From assembly GCA_012032075.1 (NCBI GenBank), contig JAAURU010000181.1, forward strand, positions 1-7,345: 7,345 bases of DNA. Reading direction: 5' to 3'. The stretch is from Flavobacterium sp. (GTDB lineage Bacteria > Bacteroidota > Bacteroidia > Flavobacteriales > Flavobacteriaceae). The position numbers and the translations under genes are program-made. Of the stretch, positions 6,679-7,345 are shown piece by piece (the stretch's first letter is position 1; each line of letters opens with the position of its first letter). The notes beneath the pieces are model-generated. The model was not told where the DNA came from. It saw only the letters and a list, made by a program, of their open reading frames with translations, and did no database searches.

Positions 6679-6930
6679 TTATCTATTTTTTAATTGTTTA
6701 ATCTTTAATTTCATTTCAGCATTAGAAAGTAATCTATTATTCTTAATATCTTCAAAACCTTCTTCTACTTTATAATTGTATTCTTCAATATCTAATGGAT
6801 AATTTTTAGCGTCATAGGAAACAATTTCTCTTGAATATTCCTCTAAAACAGAAGCGATAATGCGAAGAACTCTTTCATCTGCGTTATCTATTTTTTGTTT
6901 GATAATATTTTTAAGCTCTGGAATACTCAT
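6679..6930 (-). CDS. Putative antitoxin partner of the RelE/ParE-type toxin
   Basis: This is an 83-residue, highly charged and probably all-helical protein. Its N-terminal half is SIPELKNIIKQKIDNADERV followed by LRIIASVLEEY. An acidic/Tyr-rich linker (YPLDIEEYNYKVEEGFEDI) leads to a basic tail (MKLKIKQLKNR). I call it an antitoxin mainly from position: it lies immediately upstream of, and abuts, a RelE/ParE-type toxin, which is the usual order, and its size fits. It resembles small helical proteins that precede such toxins in Bacteroidota. I see no clear ribbon-helix-helix, helix-turn-helix or Phd/AbrB-type DNA-binding motif, so whether it autoregulates is unclear. A promoter box lies just upstream. 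Confidence 0.75.
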   Translation of the reverse strand: MSIPELKNIIKQKIDNADERVLRIIASVLEEYSREIVSYDAKNYPLDIEEYNYKVEEGFEDIKNNRLLSNAEMKLKIKQLKNR

Positions 6931-6943
6931 AAATTCTTTTTAT

Positions 6944-6977
6944 CAAAAATACAAAATACAATTTAACCTATGAACAA
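6944..6977 (-). promoter_or_regulatory. Probable promoter of the antitoxin-toxin-methyltransferase operon
   Basis: Read on the minus strand, TATTTTTG at 6951-6944 matches the Bacteroidota -7 box TAnnTTTG exactly. A TTG at 6977-6975 lies 23 bp upstream as a possible -33 element. The -7 box ends 13 nt before the antitoxin ATG (6930-6928). Confidence 0.55.
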
Positions 6978-6984
6978 ATTAACT

Positions 6985-6992
6985 TAAATTTG
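6985..6992 (+). promoter_or_regulatory. rlmN: -7 promoter box of rlmN, placed for a leaderless transcript
   Basis: TAAATTTG at 6985-6992 is a perfect Bacteroidota -7 box, but only four bases (CACC) separate it from the rlmN ATG at 6997. Since transcription usually starts a few bases after this box, the mRNA would begin at or next to the start codon. No good TTG -33 element is seen 17-23 bp upstream; the nearest is a weak TTT at 6962-6964. Confidence 0.5.
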
Positions 6993-6996
6993 CACC

Positions 6997-7345
6997 ATGC
7001 AAACGACAAAAAAAGACATAAGAGCACTCACAAAAGAACAATTAAGAGACTTTTTGCAGCTAATGGCGATAAATCGTTTAGAGGCAACCAGGTCTATGAA
7101 TGGTTATGGAATAAAAGAGCACATTCCTTTGAAGACATGACTAATGTCTCTAAAGAAACCCGTGCCATGTTAGAAGCAAATTTTGTAATCAATCACATCA
7201 AAGTCGATCAAATGCAACGCAGCGAAGACGGAACCGTAAAAAATGCAGTCCGTTTGCACGATGGTTTGATTGTGGAAAGTGTTTTGATTCCAACGAATAC
7301 CAGAACAACAGCTTGTGTTTCTTCACAAGTAGGTTGCAGTTTGGA
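6997..7345 (+). pseudogene. rlmN: RlmN, radical-SAM adenine-C2 methyltransferase for 23S rRNA/tRNA; 5' part, frameshifted
   Basis: ATG at 6997 gives MQTTKKDIRALTKEQLRDF, then the frame runs to TGA at 7138-7140. The correct continuation is in the frame starting with GCA at 7056: AANGDKSFRGNQVYEWLW, then KRAHSFEDMTNVSKETR, DGLIVESVLIP and ACVSSQVGCSL up to the window end. Adding one T to the T5 run at 7051-7055 restores LRDFFAANGDK. RlmN methylates A2503 of 23S rRNA and A37 of some tRNAs at C2, using a 4Fe-4S radical-SAM cluster. The Cys of ACVSS corresponds to E. coli Cys118, which works in resolving the covalent intermediate. The Cys of QVGC corresponds to Cys125, first ligand of the CxxxCxxC cluster; the rest lies outside the window. 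Such a conserved housekeeping gene makes a sequencing error the likeliest cause of the break. Confidence 0.85.

Noticed and set aside
6931..6996. An inverted-repeat operator for antitoxin autoregulation in the divergent promoter region
   Set aside because: I looked for a palindrome near the TATTTTTG box and saw only low-complexity A/T runs, with no clear symmetric site.

Overview
This window comes from a member of the Bacteroidota, most likely a Flavobacterium-like Flavobacteriaceae. The evidence is strongly AT-rich DNA, Bacteroidota-type promoter boxes (TAnnTTTG), no clear Shine-Dalgarno sites, and a flavobacterial gene set. The protein families were recognised by reading; no search was run.

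Layout: (1) Positions 1-136, minus strand: the 5' end of a peptidase E gene (pepE). (2) Positions 254-4660, plus strand: a tight four-gene cluster. Two tandem small exported proteins have a CarboxypepD_reg-like domain and overlap by 14 bp. An exported DUF6702-type protein and a large exported M1 (gluzincin) metallopeptidase follow. The cluster ends at a strong intrinsic terminator (4681-4726). (3) Positions 4760-5691, plus strand: a TatA/TatB-type translocase subunit and a PAP2 membrane phosphatase, with their own promoter and almost no gap between them. (4) Positions 5747-6930, minus strand: a probable three-gene operon of putative antitoxin, RelE/ParE-type toxin and a class I SAM O-methyltransferase, with 0-nt and 1-nt junctions. 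(5) Positions 6997-7345, plus strand: the 5' part of rlmN, reading divergently from the toxin-antitoxin operon.

The most notable property of the raw sequence is that three well-conserved genes are broken by five single-base indels, all at or beside homopolymer runs. The DUF6702 gene has an extra A (2027-2030). The M1 peptidase has an extra A in an A8 run (2394-2401), a missing base near 4278-4280 and an extra C (4483-4485). rlmN has a missing T (7051-7055). Undoing each single base restores a continuous, family-like protein. This pattern looks more like homopolymer sequencing or assembly error than real decay, although slippage or phase variation cannot be excluded from one sequence.

Functionally the window is mostly envelope biology: exported peptidase-cluster proteins, Tat secretion and a lipid phosphatase. 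A toxin-antitoxin pair and a ribosome/tRNA methylation gene lie beside it. The best candidate for something undescribed is the exported cluster of two CarboxypepD_reg-like proteins, a DUF6702 protein and an M1 peptidase, whose joint role I cannot name. I saw no CRISPR array, insertion sequence, tRNA, rRNA or prophage gene.
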